The translations under genes were made by a program, and so were the position numbers. This document shows, piece after piece, positions 33,936 to 43,979 of a stretch of 64,000 nucleotides of DNA. Origin of the DNA: Protonemura montana (lineage: Eukaryota > Arthropoda > Insecta > Plecoptera > Nemouridae). The notes under the pieces are model-generated. The model did no database searches and was not told where the DNA came from. It saw only the letters and a list, made by a program, of their open reading frames with translations. Every line of letters begins with the position of its first letter. Position 1 is the stretch's first letter. The stretch lies in contig OX387609.1 in NCBI GenBank assembly GCA_947568835.1, forward strand, positions 9,253,660 to 9,317,659. The letters are read 5' to 3'.

Positions 33936-36206
33936 TTACAGCCCCAATATCTTTTGCGACGTAGACTTACGAACAAATCCTAAGTGCACAAACTTTCGAT
34001 GTCGATTCAAATCGCTTTTCTGGCAAAATTGCTTTCCGCAATAGTTGCACTTGCATGGTTTTCTTCTGAAGTGCCTACGCATATGAATTTGATAGTGATC
34101 CGTACGAACAAACTCTTTTCCACAAAGCTCGCAGCAAAACCGACATGGCGCGTGCTTGTGCCGCATGTGCCGTAACAATTTGGCCCGATCCTCAAGCGCA
34201 GAACCACACTCTTCGCAGTTATACACCACGCCAACTTTCCCCATTTTAATTTGTTTACTCTTTCCTTGTTTTATCTTAACTTGCTTACTCTTAACTTGTT
34301 TTATCTTTGCTTCTTCCCTTTTAAAATGACCCATCTTAGCCTGTTCCCCATCTACCTGAACGCAACGGTGCCGCTTCAAAACCGCTGGTCTCACGAACGC
34401 TTCGTCACACAAGCAAGTTGTCAAATGCATCTCGTATTCCGAAAAATTAACGAAAATCTGAGCGCACATGTGACAGTTGAACAGCTGATCACTGTGACAA
34501 CGCTTGTAATGGCGGGTCAGTTGCGACTTGCTTTTATAAGTGAACGCACAGTGCGGACACTTGTACTTTTCGCCGACGTGGGTGGCTAAATGGTCTTTGA
34601 TGGTCCGCTCTTTTGCGAATGTTTTTGCGCAAAATTCGCAAGAAAATTTTAACCTGTCGCCTTTTCGCGTTTTCCGTTGACATTTTGGGTTGGTTAGCTT
34701 CTTTGCTTTAGCTTTCTCTTTTGGTTTGGTTTTATTATTTGGTTGTTTTCTCCCATTATCGTTACCTGTAGCGATGGATTCACCCAACAAATAATTGTAA
34801 TATCGCTTCTCGTGAATATTCCACCTCAAGATGCTCTCAAGCATTATCTCGGGTTTGGCTAAGTTTTTCTGGTAAGTTTTCTTACTGTCGCTAATAGGAT
34901 AGAAGTCAGAATTCTTATCGCCAACTAAGGTATCTTGGACCCGGCCGATTTCCTGGATGACGTAATGGGACAGGGCGATGTTCTGAATTTTATGACCCTC
35001 GGTTTTACAATTGGTGCCGTCAGTTTTGATAATAGGGTAGAAGTCAGAATTACTATCGGCATTTGAGACAAGAAGGGTTTCTTGGTCCAGGCCAGTTTCC
35101 TTGATGGCGTCAAGGTTCAGGGTGATGATCTTAGAGTTCTGGACCTCGTTTTTACCCTTGGTTTTGTTAGTGTTGTTAATATGAACGGTGTCGTCAATGT
35201 CGTCAACGTCCAAATCCTTGCCGATCTGAGCGTTCGTTATAGATTCCAGCTCCGGGATGTAGTCCTGTCCCAAGAAGGTGTCCAGACTCAGTTCAATGAC
35301 CTTGCCGGCGTCCAGGACGGTTTGATGGTCGGCCAGGCCAATGTTTTCAGCCATTTCAATGCCATCGAGGTCTACTTCGGTGGCGAGCACGTTTTTGAAA
35401 GGGCTGATGCTGGTATAATTGGTAGGAACCCAAAACCCGATGTCTTGTAGTGTTGTCTGTGGGTCTAGAATCACGGCATACGATATGAAGACCACTTCGT
35501 CGTTTTCATCCTCCTGCTGCAAGGAGAAAAATGTGATAAGTGATTTTTGAATTGAAATGTGACAGCAAATAATACTAAAGTTGACGGACGTTTAAAGCTT
35601 GTGTTTTCTGAACTGAAATGGGACACTTGATACGAAACAGGAAGCATTGCAGGACAATCAAACTTATTGAATTCAAAAATATATAGCTAGAAGCTAATTG
35701 TAATTTGTAAATACAAGTTTGAGAATGTATATAATATAATATTATATTTTTAATAAATATTAGTATATATTAACGCTGTAAGAAAATGTATCCGCTGCAT
35801 TTTTCCTGTCAGCAAAAATGTCTTGCATCCCCTTCCTGTCAGATATTATTTGAAGCAAAAACAATGAAAATAAATAAACGTTGATTTATTTTTGAGAAGA
35901 TGTGTGTGATTTTTAAGCCATGTCAGAATTTTACACAAATTACTCAGACAAAACGCATGACTAATTGGTGGCTGGTTCTGTTAATCATGCTCACAACATG
36001 GTGCAATAAAAAAAGATAGTTCACTCCAAAGAACAATCGAAAGCAGGCATTTCTTGTCAATACAAATTAAATTTCCATTGAAAAATAAAAATTAAAACAT
36101 TGCTAGTAAATTTAGTTTCATTTGAAAAAAAAAAAATAAAGAAAATCGTTACCATTTCGCTGATTGTTTGAAGCGGGTTTTGCTCAAGAGTTGTTGAATC
36201 TTCCAT
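33936..36206 (-). CDS. C2H2 zinc-finger protein, two coding exons
   Basis: Coding exon 1 is 36206-36153 (18 codons, MEDSTTLEQNPLQTI...EM, then donor gtaacg); coding exon 2 is 35516-33936, entered in phase 0 after ttgcag. The exon-2 product (about 526 residues) has an acidic N-terminal half with repeated LDxI-E-G-Q-TL modules, a basic segment (about 260-290), then C2H2 fingers near residues 293-315, 320-343, 348-370 (C2HC variant), a degenerate one near 370-387, a Lys-rich linker (395-430), and fingers near 434-457, 462-484 and 490-513. Linkers are mostly not TGEKP-type. The domain layout indicates a nuclear DNA-binding protein, probably a transcription factor; the orthologue is not recognised. 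An acceptor at 36224 suggests a non-coding first exon further upstream. No frameshift or stop interrupts the gene. Confidence 0.85.
35513..35519 (-). other. NAGNAG tandem splice acceptor
   Basis: The minus strand reads ttgCAGCAG|GAG at the start of coding exon 2. Either AG can serve as acceptor, giving proteins that differ by one glutamine and keeping frame. The exon has no ATG at this point, so it must be spliced to the upstream ATG exon at 36206. Confidence 0.6.
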
Positions 36207-36223
36207 GGAAATCCAACTGTTAC
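36153..36223 (-). CDS. First coding exon of the zinc-finger gene
   Basis: The exon is bounded by a minus-strand acceptor gcaattttcag before 36223 and the donor ATG|gtaacg after 36153. It carries 17 bases of 5' UTR and then ATG at 36206. The 18 codons end in phase 0 and join exactly to the open frame at 35516. The short exon is inferred from splice signals and phase agreement. Confidence 0.6.
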
Positions 36224-37360
36224 CTGAAAATTGCAGTTCATACGATTAGAAATTGAGTTACATCTTTAACTCAGTAGGTAACTCACTTTCAAGTTGAGTT
36301 TCATAAAATGTCTTCAAGATTCCGAGGAATGACTTTGAAAAAAATACCACAAATAAATTCAAGAAATTTGTCGTGACGAACTCAAATCTTGTTTAGTTTA
36401 AAAGCAATTGAATTTGAAACTGAAAATAAATCATCAGATGAAGAACGATTTCACTGATTGCAATTACTGATTGGTTCGGTTTCAACAAAATGTTCAACTA
36501 TAAGTTGGATCTCTAGCTCACAGAAACATCTGAATTTCACTGCATGTGATTGGAAGTCGTCATGGTAATAGTTTTAACAAAAACTTCAACTAGAAATCAA
36601 GATTAAAAAAAAAACGGATATTAATGATTTCAACAAAAAATGGATTCAAACAGAAAACTGGGCGTTTCTTTTTCTAAAAATTAGATATGAAAATAAATAA
36701 ATATCGTTTTCAAGCCTATTTTAACCTAACTTTTAACCTGCATGTAATCCTTTAAGACGGCAAAAGGCAAATCATGAGGAAAAATCTAGAGTTTTAGTGA
36801 ATGTCAAGCGCTAACCTCTTGCATTTGACATTTAGTGAAGACATTCAACAGCTGAGCTTCTAAGATGATATTACATGAAAACCATCGGCTTGCTTCTTAC
36901 GTCAAATGTCGATACCTAACCTTTCAGGCTTCATAGCTTTTCTATTATTTAATGTCAAAATAGTTCAGACAATTTTATGATATACTGATAAATTAGTTTA
37001 TCCGTTTAATATTGTCGATTTTGTTGATATTTTGATATATATATATATATTATTTATAAAGTATTGATTAGTATTGATTTCAATTTCAGTTGTTTCACCT
37101 TCTTTTACATTTTCATGATAGTAATCGATATTAATATTATTTTACATTATTTTACTAAATGTACTGTAATTGTGATGGTTTTGACTGTATTATTTTTTTT
37201 TTGGAAGAGCAGAATATTAAAGAAGAGTACGTATAGGAAGAAGTGCACAGGTGAATAATAATTGCAGTACACGAGTTTTACCTGGAAATATACACTTCAA
37301 AAAAAAATTGCATGGATATATATATATATATATATATATGTCAGGAAATCATTTTCTGAC
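36224..37360. other. Upstream flank with TA microsatellites
   Basis: No coding exon recognised; a non-coding first exon and promoter of the zinc-finger gene may lie here but cannot be located. Two (AT)n runs occur at 37036-37051 and 37316-37339. Confidence 0.4.
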
Positions 37361-37655
37361 ATCACTGGGTATAGATGGGTGACCATTGAACTCTAGACCA
37401 GTAAAGATCATGTGATTCATACGAAAACCCCACGTGAATCAACCTCTCGACAGCATGGATTTGTTGTGTAATCCTGTTATTTGAGTTGCTCAGTCCTTGA
37501 GAAGGACGTTCAGCCGGTCCATGATCCATTTCGATAGGAATAGACCACGACAGACATCGGGTTTCCCCTCCTCCCTTTTAGGCTAGACTAGGTAGATCAT
37601 TCAATGAAGGCTTGCCTGACAAGGCACGTGGTGAAAACTGTTTAATTTAAAATTG
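37361..37655 (+). mobile_element. 5S-rRNA-headed SINE, copy 4
   Basis: The head keeps only the last part of the 5S-like region (actgggtatagatgggtgac, closely matching the 5S C-box segment) directly after the (TA)n run. The body repeats copy 1: aacctctcgacagcatgg, aatcctgttattt, gaaggacgttcagccggt and ttttaggctagactaggtag. The tail differs (gcttgcctgacaaggcacg). With copy 1 it defines the family body over about 250 bases. Confidence 0.7.
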
Positions 37656-37659
37656 ACGA

Positions 37660-38815
37660 GTGATTAAACTTGACACTCGATTCCTTGCCTGGCTAGGTCA
37701 TAATTATCCATCACGTGATTGATATGTTATTCAAACAGAATCGATAAACAACGGACGCTCACGTTGCTTTGATTAATCATGGGGGCTCTGGTAACGCGAT
37801 TAAAACACCGCGTCAAATGAATTTTAATTGTGCTTTCTAGTCAATGCACTCTGATAGCAGTTGGGTGCAAGAGAATCAAGGAGGCTGTAATTTTGATGCA
37901 AGGGGAGCAAGGAGGCTGTTATTTTGTTCAGACTTGCTTGCCTTTTGTTCAAAGAGTCTGTCAGTTGAGCAATTGATCTTCTACCAAACATGCGTAGCAA
38001 TAAGTGAGTGCATATCGCTAATTGCTTGGTAATGCTTTAACAACCTTTACTGAGGTAGACTCAGTACTGAGGTACTGAGGACTCGGTTACTGAGGTAGAA
38101 CTTTGCTTTGGTTGATGATGTTTGGGCATTATTTGGAACGAAGCCAGTTTAAAGTTTGTTGAATTAATTTTAAATAAATGCATATCTGAGTGTAAGAACA
38201 TTACAATTCTTATTTATTGACAGACTATCGATTAATAATATATTGTTTTAACTAAAAATATGCCTGGTGAACGGAATTGGAATTATTTCAATCAAACCTA
38301 GAGCACTTTTCACGAAGGCATATTGAAATTTTCTACAAGCATATGTTAATAAATAATGTATTTTTATTTAAGGATTATAGTCAAATTGAAGTCATGTGGT
38401 GTTAGATTTAAGTTTACTTTCATTAAGAAAAATCAGTGCCAAGATGAGAAAACTTTCAGCACATTTTAGCATCCAATCTTACTTAATAAATGGAGACCAA
38501 ATATTATTTTTGACGAGGACTTCTCTTCCCTAAGAACGCAGTCTATTCTTGAAGTTGCTGCCTGAAAAGCAATTTGATAAAATGTCTTTAACTTAATGAT
38601 AATAAAACCATCGCAAGAACAAATTACAAGTTCGCTCCCCAAGTGTGATTATTGACTTGATATTTATATTCAATAAAGTTGAAAGCCGAGCAAGACACGA
38701 GAAGTTGTCTGGTCTTAAAATAAGTTTCCTTTCAGCCAATCAAATTAGTGGCAAAATTAAAAGATAAATCCACATTTTAGCCGCCAATCTGATTAACCGA
38801 ACGAAAATAATATTC
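37660..38815. other. Non-coding; possible regulatory motifs
   Basis: Contains a tgattaatca palindrome at about 37770 (homeodomain/PBC-like) and two copies of caaggaggctgtnattttg at about 37878 and 37910. A 62-codon frame over the latter has no domain and is not accepted as a gene. Confidence 0.35.
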
Positions 38816-38817
38816 TT

Positions 38818-38956
38818 AACAAGGCTTTGCATTCTCAACAAGGCTTTGCATTCTCAACAAGGATTTGTATTCTCAACAAGGCTTTGTATTCTCCACAAGG
38901 CTTTGTATTCTTAACAAGAATTTTTTACATTCTCCACAAGGCTTTGCACACTCAAC
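38818..38956. repeat. 19-bp tandem repeat, seven units
   Basis: The unit aacaaggctttgcattctc recurs about seven times with t/c and a/c variants and one unit expanded by a t-run. The frame translating it as repeated FVFSTRLCI-like peptides is an artefact of the repeat. Confidence 0.9.
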
Positions 38957-39129
38957 GATATTTCGAAGAAATCTAAAAAAACTTAAATGTTTGTTTATTT
39001 ATTTGATACATTTTTACGAATATTTCTTTAATTTTAAGCGATTTCGTTGTCCTGTTAATATCCGGTTTATCGAGCTCACTAGGTAGGTAACCTTAGCATG
39101 CAATTTACATAATCATGCTTGCACTTAAT

Positions 39130-39323
39130 TAAGTACTTAATAATAGCCTTAATAATAGAGTAGTATAGAGATATATAGAGAAAATAAGAGATATAATAAT
39201 AGAGAAATAATGAGTAGTGTTATGGGATGCGCGATGGTTTGATCATTTGACTTGCTCTACGGTTGTGCTCTGGTTTGGAGAGGTTTGAAGAGGTTTAGGG
39301 AGGTTTAGAGAGGTTGGAGGTTT
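39130..39323. repeat. Low-complexity block with 11-bp G-rich repeat
   Basis: Bases 39130-39215 are aataatagagat-like simple sequence. From 39271 to 39323 the unit gaggtttggga recurs five to six times (ggtttggagaggtttgaag...). Confidence 0.75.
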
Positions 39324-39329
39324 GCGGCC

Positions 39330-42300
39330 CTAAAAGGTGCCTAAAGCCACGTCGTTTCGGCAAGGCACGACAAATCAGCAGTGTTACTGTTAGACTAGCT
39401 TATATTACTATTATTATTATTTTTATTATTCGTACCCTCACAATTAATTTAGCAATTAAGAAGCCATTTTAAATGGTTAAAATCCTGACAAGAACAACAT
39501 TCCAGGTAAATATGTGAAATATCGATCTGCTTTGTGAAGTAATGTTACTGTAATTATTTGTTCATATTTTCAGAATGTTTTTCCACATATAATTATACTC
39601 AGCTGCTAGTTGACCAACTGGTGAATTGTCGATTGACTTTTTGCATCTTTCTTCAAAGTCAGGGTACACGACTAAAAGGCTGGTTACAGTGACGAGTGGA
39701 AAGAAGAGACTCGATGACCTACTTCTTGGCATTAATGTTGATTTTCACAAGATAAGATAAGAACCACGCAGTTTTCATAACGCTCTTCTCTGCGACGTGA
39801 ATACACTTACACGCTCGACTTATAAACACTCCAGACATATTGATGAAAAGTTTTCAAACCAGCTTACAACAGAAAATACTGTTTAACACATAATATTTGG
39901 TCCATATTTAAAAACTTCGTTATGTAAGCTTTTCTTTCGCAGACCTATACTGATAACTACAACGAATATTGGCATCAGCGATATTTATGATGTTTTCTTT
40001 GTTTTACCAACGATAATGTGTGTTGTAATGTTCGACAACAATTCTGTTGTAATCGCAATGAATCAAAGTACAACATTTAATGCAATCACAGATCTCAGAG
40101 TGAATAATTTCAGCACAGAACACAGAATCACTTAGCTGGGAGCAAGCATTGCTGGTAAGTTCAGCATGTTCTAGAGCGTGGCTGAATTTCGAGGAAAAAG
40201 ATGTGAAATTTTTAGGAGAAACTTTTTCAACGATTTGAAACAATGTCCTAATGGAGATAACCCACCCCTAATTTATGCCTGCATTTATAGGGTGACTTGT
40301 TGAAAGAGTTCACATGAGCATCCAAGTAGTAAAAAGATTACCTCCACAGATTGTGTGTTGGATAAATATAATGCGATCAAATTAATATGATTAGTTAAAA
40401 CAGTTTCAGTTGTGTTACTTAACTCTAGACAAAAAAAATGTTCACATTGTTATAAAGCTACACAAAAAATGATTTGGTAAATTCATCTTGTATTGGACAT
40501 TTTTTTATTACAAATAATCCAATTGATTGTGAAAATAAACAAAACTTGCATTAGCAAGTTGTTCCCGTTACTGCTACACCGATGAGTTCGTTAGTGAGGC
40601 GGGAATAAATTAACCGTTTAAACCCAGATTACGTTCGTATGGTTAATCATTGAATTTTCTGATTAAGAAACCAAACAATTTTTAGAAATTGTAATAAAAT
40701 CAACGAAAGAAGGAAAACGATTGGTAAAAGATGATTTTTTTCATGAAAATCAATACATAAACTTCATTTAAATTCCCAGCGAATATCTGGCGAATAATTT
40801 AGTTGTATTAGAACAAAGCATGATCACAAAAATGAGTTTACTCCATCAATTGTTCGACTGGGAAACAAATTCCTCGTGAAAGTTTAATTGTTGTAGAGGT
40901 TGGTGTCACAGTAAGCAACAGCTTTGGAGAGGGAAACTATCAATTTAATAGTTCCAATAGTTTGAACGTGAAGAATGAATAATAAAATTAATACCAGGCA
41001 ATTTGTCTTCCTATCAAACATTGAGCGTGTTTACATTTCTTACAGCTTGGATTTTCCTGCTACGAAAAAAATCATTCAAAATCTATTTTCTTTTCTTTTT
41101 GGGCTGCATTCAAGAAGCACTAAACACATCTTAAAAATCAGGTCATCAAAATCACAACAAGATTTCGAGGAAAATGTGTAAAGAGCAAGGTTATTTTATG
41201 CAAAAATAACAGCGTGATTAATCGATAATCTTTCATGAAAGATGTTTCCCACAAGTCAACAATCAAGTTTGCTTCTTGGTGGTTGAACTGGTGACTTTTG
41301 TCAGCAGTATTTTCAAAGAACTAAAAGTCTGTCACAGTGACCTGCTGACAGAAAAGACACATAGACCTTATTCTTGGAATGTTTGTTAATTTCTGCGGGA
41401 TTATATGACAACGACGCAGTTTTTCAGAACACTACAAAAAATGTATTTTTGTGCAAAAAAAGGCAAGCTTTGATAATCCACAATGAGAATAAAAGGACAT
41501 GGAATCGAATAGAAACCACGAAATAAAAAATGTTATACCTACAAGTACTTTTGAATCCAAGACTCAAACTGAAAACATTGCATAACACATATTTAATTGA
41601 CCAAAATTACTTTGTTATTCAGAGATACTTTTTGCATAAATAAACTGACATTAAAAACGGCTGTATTTCCATCCTCAATATTCACTGTGATTTAATTTTG
41701 CTCTAATTAATTAATCTGCGGGAATGGTTTTCAAACAATAAAGCTGCTCAAGATGAAGCAATCACAGAACTCAAAATTAAATCAATTAATAAAAACAGCT
41801 GAGCTCTATGAACAAGACCACGAGGTCGGCTAATTTTTATAAATTTCCAGGTGACATTTATTCAATTGTTCTGATCTTTGACAACTTACCCCATATTTGT
41901 GTTTACATTTCTTGGGTCTTATTTCAATAGTTCTGTTCAATCTTGACTGGATCTCAAAAGTCATCGGGATCAATATAACCTGACCGCTGGCAATGAAATA
42001 CTCTTTTTTAAACAGAACGAGTAAAGATTGGAATGAAATGAAGAAATGTGCAATGGAAGGGACCGAAAATATTGTAAAAATTTTCAGAAGAATTATTTTA
42101 GAATTAGTATTAGAAAATAGTTTAAGTAAATAGTTTTAGTTTTTTTTTCTGCCACCTGTACGTAACATGCAAATAGCAGTTTTTTCTAGAAAAAAAAATG
42201 AATAAATAAAATTGAAAAACTATCAATTGCTTGAAAACTCATTCGGAATTTAGGCCCGAGTTGATGTAAAGAAGACGATGAGTTTTAAAACTAGCAACAG

Positions 42301-42540
42301 AAGTATTGAGAGTAGTTTTGATTGTCTAAGGGGCGTGGCTAGGCACTTGGGTAAATTTTAAAACACGAATATGTTTTCGAATTCCTAAGATGACTGATGA
42401 AGAAATATTGATAACCCACTTTTTGTTTGTCTTTTCTTTCCTAGTTTAAAACAAATTAAATAAATTGACAGTTTTTAAACCACTTGAAAAAACAAAATAA
42501 TCCCAATATATTTCTTCACCATCCCAAGCTTTCCAGAAGA
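39330..42540. other. Non-coding stretch
   Basis: No supported gene or repeat. Short frames at 40004-40243 (minus) and 40975-41181 (plus) lack codon bias and domain signals. Confidence 0.4.
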
Positions 42541-42551
42541 GTTACGAATTG

Positions 42552-42563
42552 TGATTGGTCAAT
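42552..42563 (-). promoter_or_regulatory. CCAAT box (inverted) upstream of a start codon
   Basis: tgattggtcaat contains ATTGG, the inverted CCAAT box typical of NF-Y promoters, about 25 bases before the ATG at 42579. The position is close to the start codon, implying a very short 5' UTR if used. Confidence 0.3.
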
Positions 42564-42578
42564 AGCGGTACGTTGAAG

Positions 42579-42663
42579 ATGGCAGGCCGTGATTTGCTGC
42601 TTTGTGCAGAAGCTTTAGGCACCATTTTAAGACGGCAGACTCCTTTAATCAGAGCATTTTCAT
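42579..42663 (+). CDS. Candidate first exon: mitochondrial presequence
   Basis: ATG at 42579 in fair context (gttgaagATGG) opens 28 codons followed by the donor tcat|gtaaca; without splicing a stop follows three codons later. The peptide starts MAGRDLLLCAEALGTILRR and continues QTPLIRAFS: no acidic residues after Asp5/Glu11, three arginines and an RAFS end. This fits an amphipathic mitochondrial targeting peptide with an R-x-(F/Y)-S cleavage motif. It would be the first exon of a nuclear gene for a mitochondrial protein. No downstream exon was identified, so the protein is unknown. Confidence 0.35.
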
Positions 42664-42699
42664 GTAACACTTAAAAGCAAATTAAATCACGTTTAGATA

Positions 42700-43738
42700 A
42701 TGGATCAGTTTTGTGGAGACTTACATTGCAGCTGAGTGCGCACCAAAAATCCTACTATTTTATAAATATAATTCAAATGTTTAAAGTGGCTTAAAAGATG
42801 GTGATAAAACCTGTCAGAGTAAACTTCATAGCTTTCAAATTTGTATGAAAATGTATAAATATTTAAAAAAAAATTAAAAAAAAAACGTGAACGCGTCCTG
42901 CACTTGGTGCTAAGGAACAATCAAGAAAACAAAATATTTTTTTTCCCTCAAATAAATCGTATTTAAAAATGTTTCATTAGGCGATCGATAGACCGTAGAC
43001 CAGTGTTTTTATTCGTCAACAATTTCCCACTCAACCCCAGTAATTGCCAGTAATATCTTTATAGTAATCTTGTAGTAATATCTAGTAATATCCTGCCTGT
43101 ACTTTCTTTATTTGCTGTGTTCTGAAGAAACCAATTCAATTTGGGGCGTTTAGCAGGGTGTTAATACCTGGGTTAATAAACCTTCTAAAATTTGGTATGC
43201 AACACCTGGAATTGACATTAAAAATTGAAATCAATTGCATTTTAAATAAAATATCATTATTTGTCAAGTTATTTTGTGCAAGTTGTGCAAGTATAGTTTC
43301 AAACTCGCCAAAAATTAACCAGAAAAAAACCGCAGACATTTTCATGGCATAAACGTCACTTTTCTTTATGACATCGGATTTAATTTAGACGATCAACACA
43401 AGATAAATACAAAGGAAACTATTATTATCACAATCACTGGTAGCCTTTAAAAAATCGTTGCCCAATCAGGGACTATGACCAAAAGATTTAAATAATACTT
43501 CAGCTATTGTAAGAAAAACTGTCAAAAGTTCAAAAACCGCCATAAAGTTACCAAGTGCACTTTCAATAAAATTTGATAACTAGTCAAGTTATTTTGTAAA
43601 AAATAGTTTCAAGTTATCTGCAGAATCAATTGCACCCCAACCAGTGACCACAAAAGGTATCAAATTTATCAACACACAAAAACAATAGCTTAAAATTCAC
43701 CTGTTTTTGTATGATTTTCCAACTGGTCTTACCTTTGT
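42700..43738. other. Non-coding stretch
   Basis: If the exon at 42579 is real this is its first intron. A/T-rich, no recognised element. Confidence 0.35.
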
Positions 43739-43740
43739 GT

Positions 43741-43975
43741 GAGAGAATTGAATGCAGAGTTGATTCCAGTTGTCACACCTCACTCTTCAAAGACCAGCAG
43801 CGTTATGTCCTCTCAGTGTAGGTACACACGAGTGATGGGCAACATTATCTGCAGACATAACAAAGTCGCATTAGAATGCAACAGTCCATGTTATGAGCCG
43901 GTGTCTTGCACTGACGGCGCCAACACATCAAGACAATACTCGATGTCAAGAATTCCTAGCAGAAATATTACCTGA
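43741..43975 (+). CDS. Cysteine-rich candidate exon, unknown
   Basis: The plus frame is open to a TGA at 43973. The segment CRYTRVMGNIICRHNK continues with six cysteines in about 45 residues (ECNSPCYEPVSCTDGA), and its codons are richer in G/C third positions than the flanks. There is no ATG at its head; possible acceptors (aatgcag at 43757) precede it. The cysteine spacing resembles a small extracellular module, but no family can be named. Confidence 0.22.
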
Positions 43976-43979
43976 TTAT

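Noticed and set aside
33984..35450. Several plus- and minus-strand ORFs of 60-122 codons
   Set aside because: Shadows in other frames of the C2H2 zinc-finger exon.
38865..39086. 73-codon ORF with repeated peptides
   Set aside because: Encoded by the 19-bp tandem repeat and then A/T-rich sequence without domain signal.
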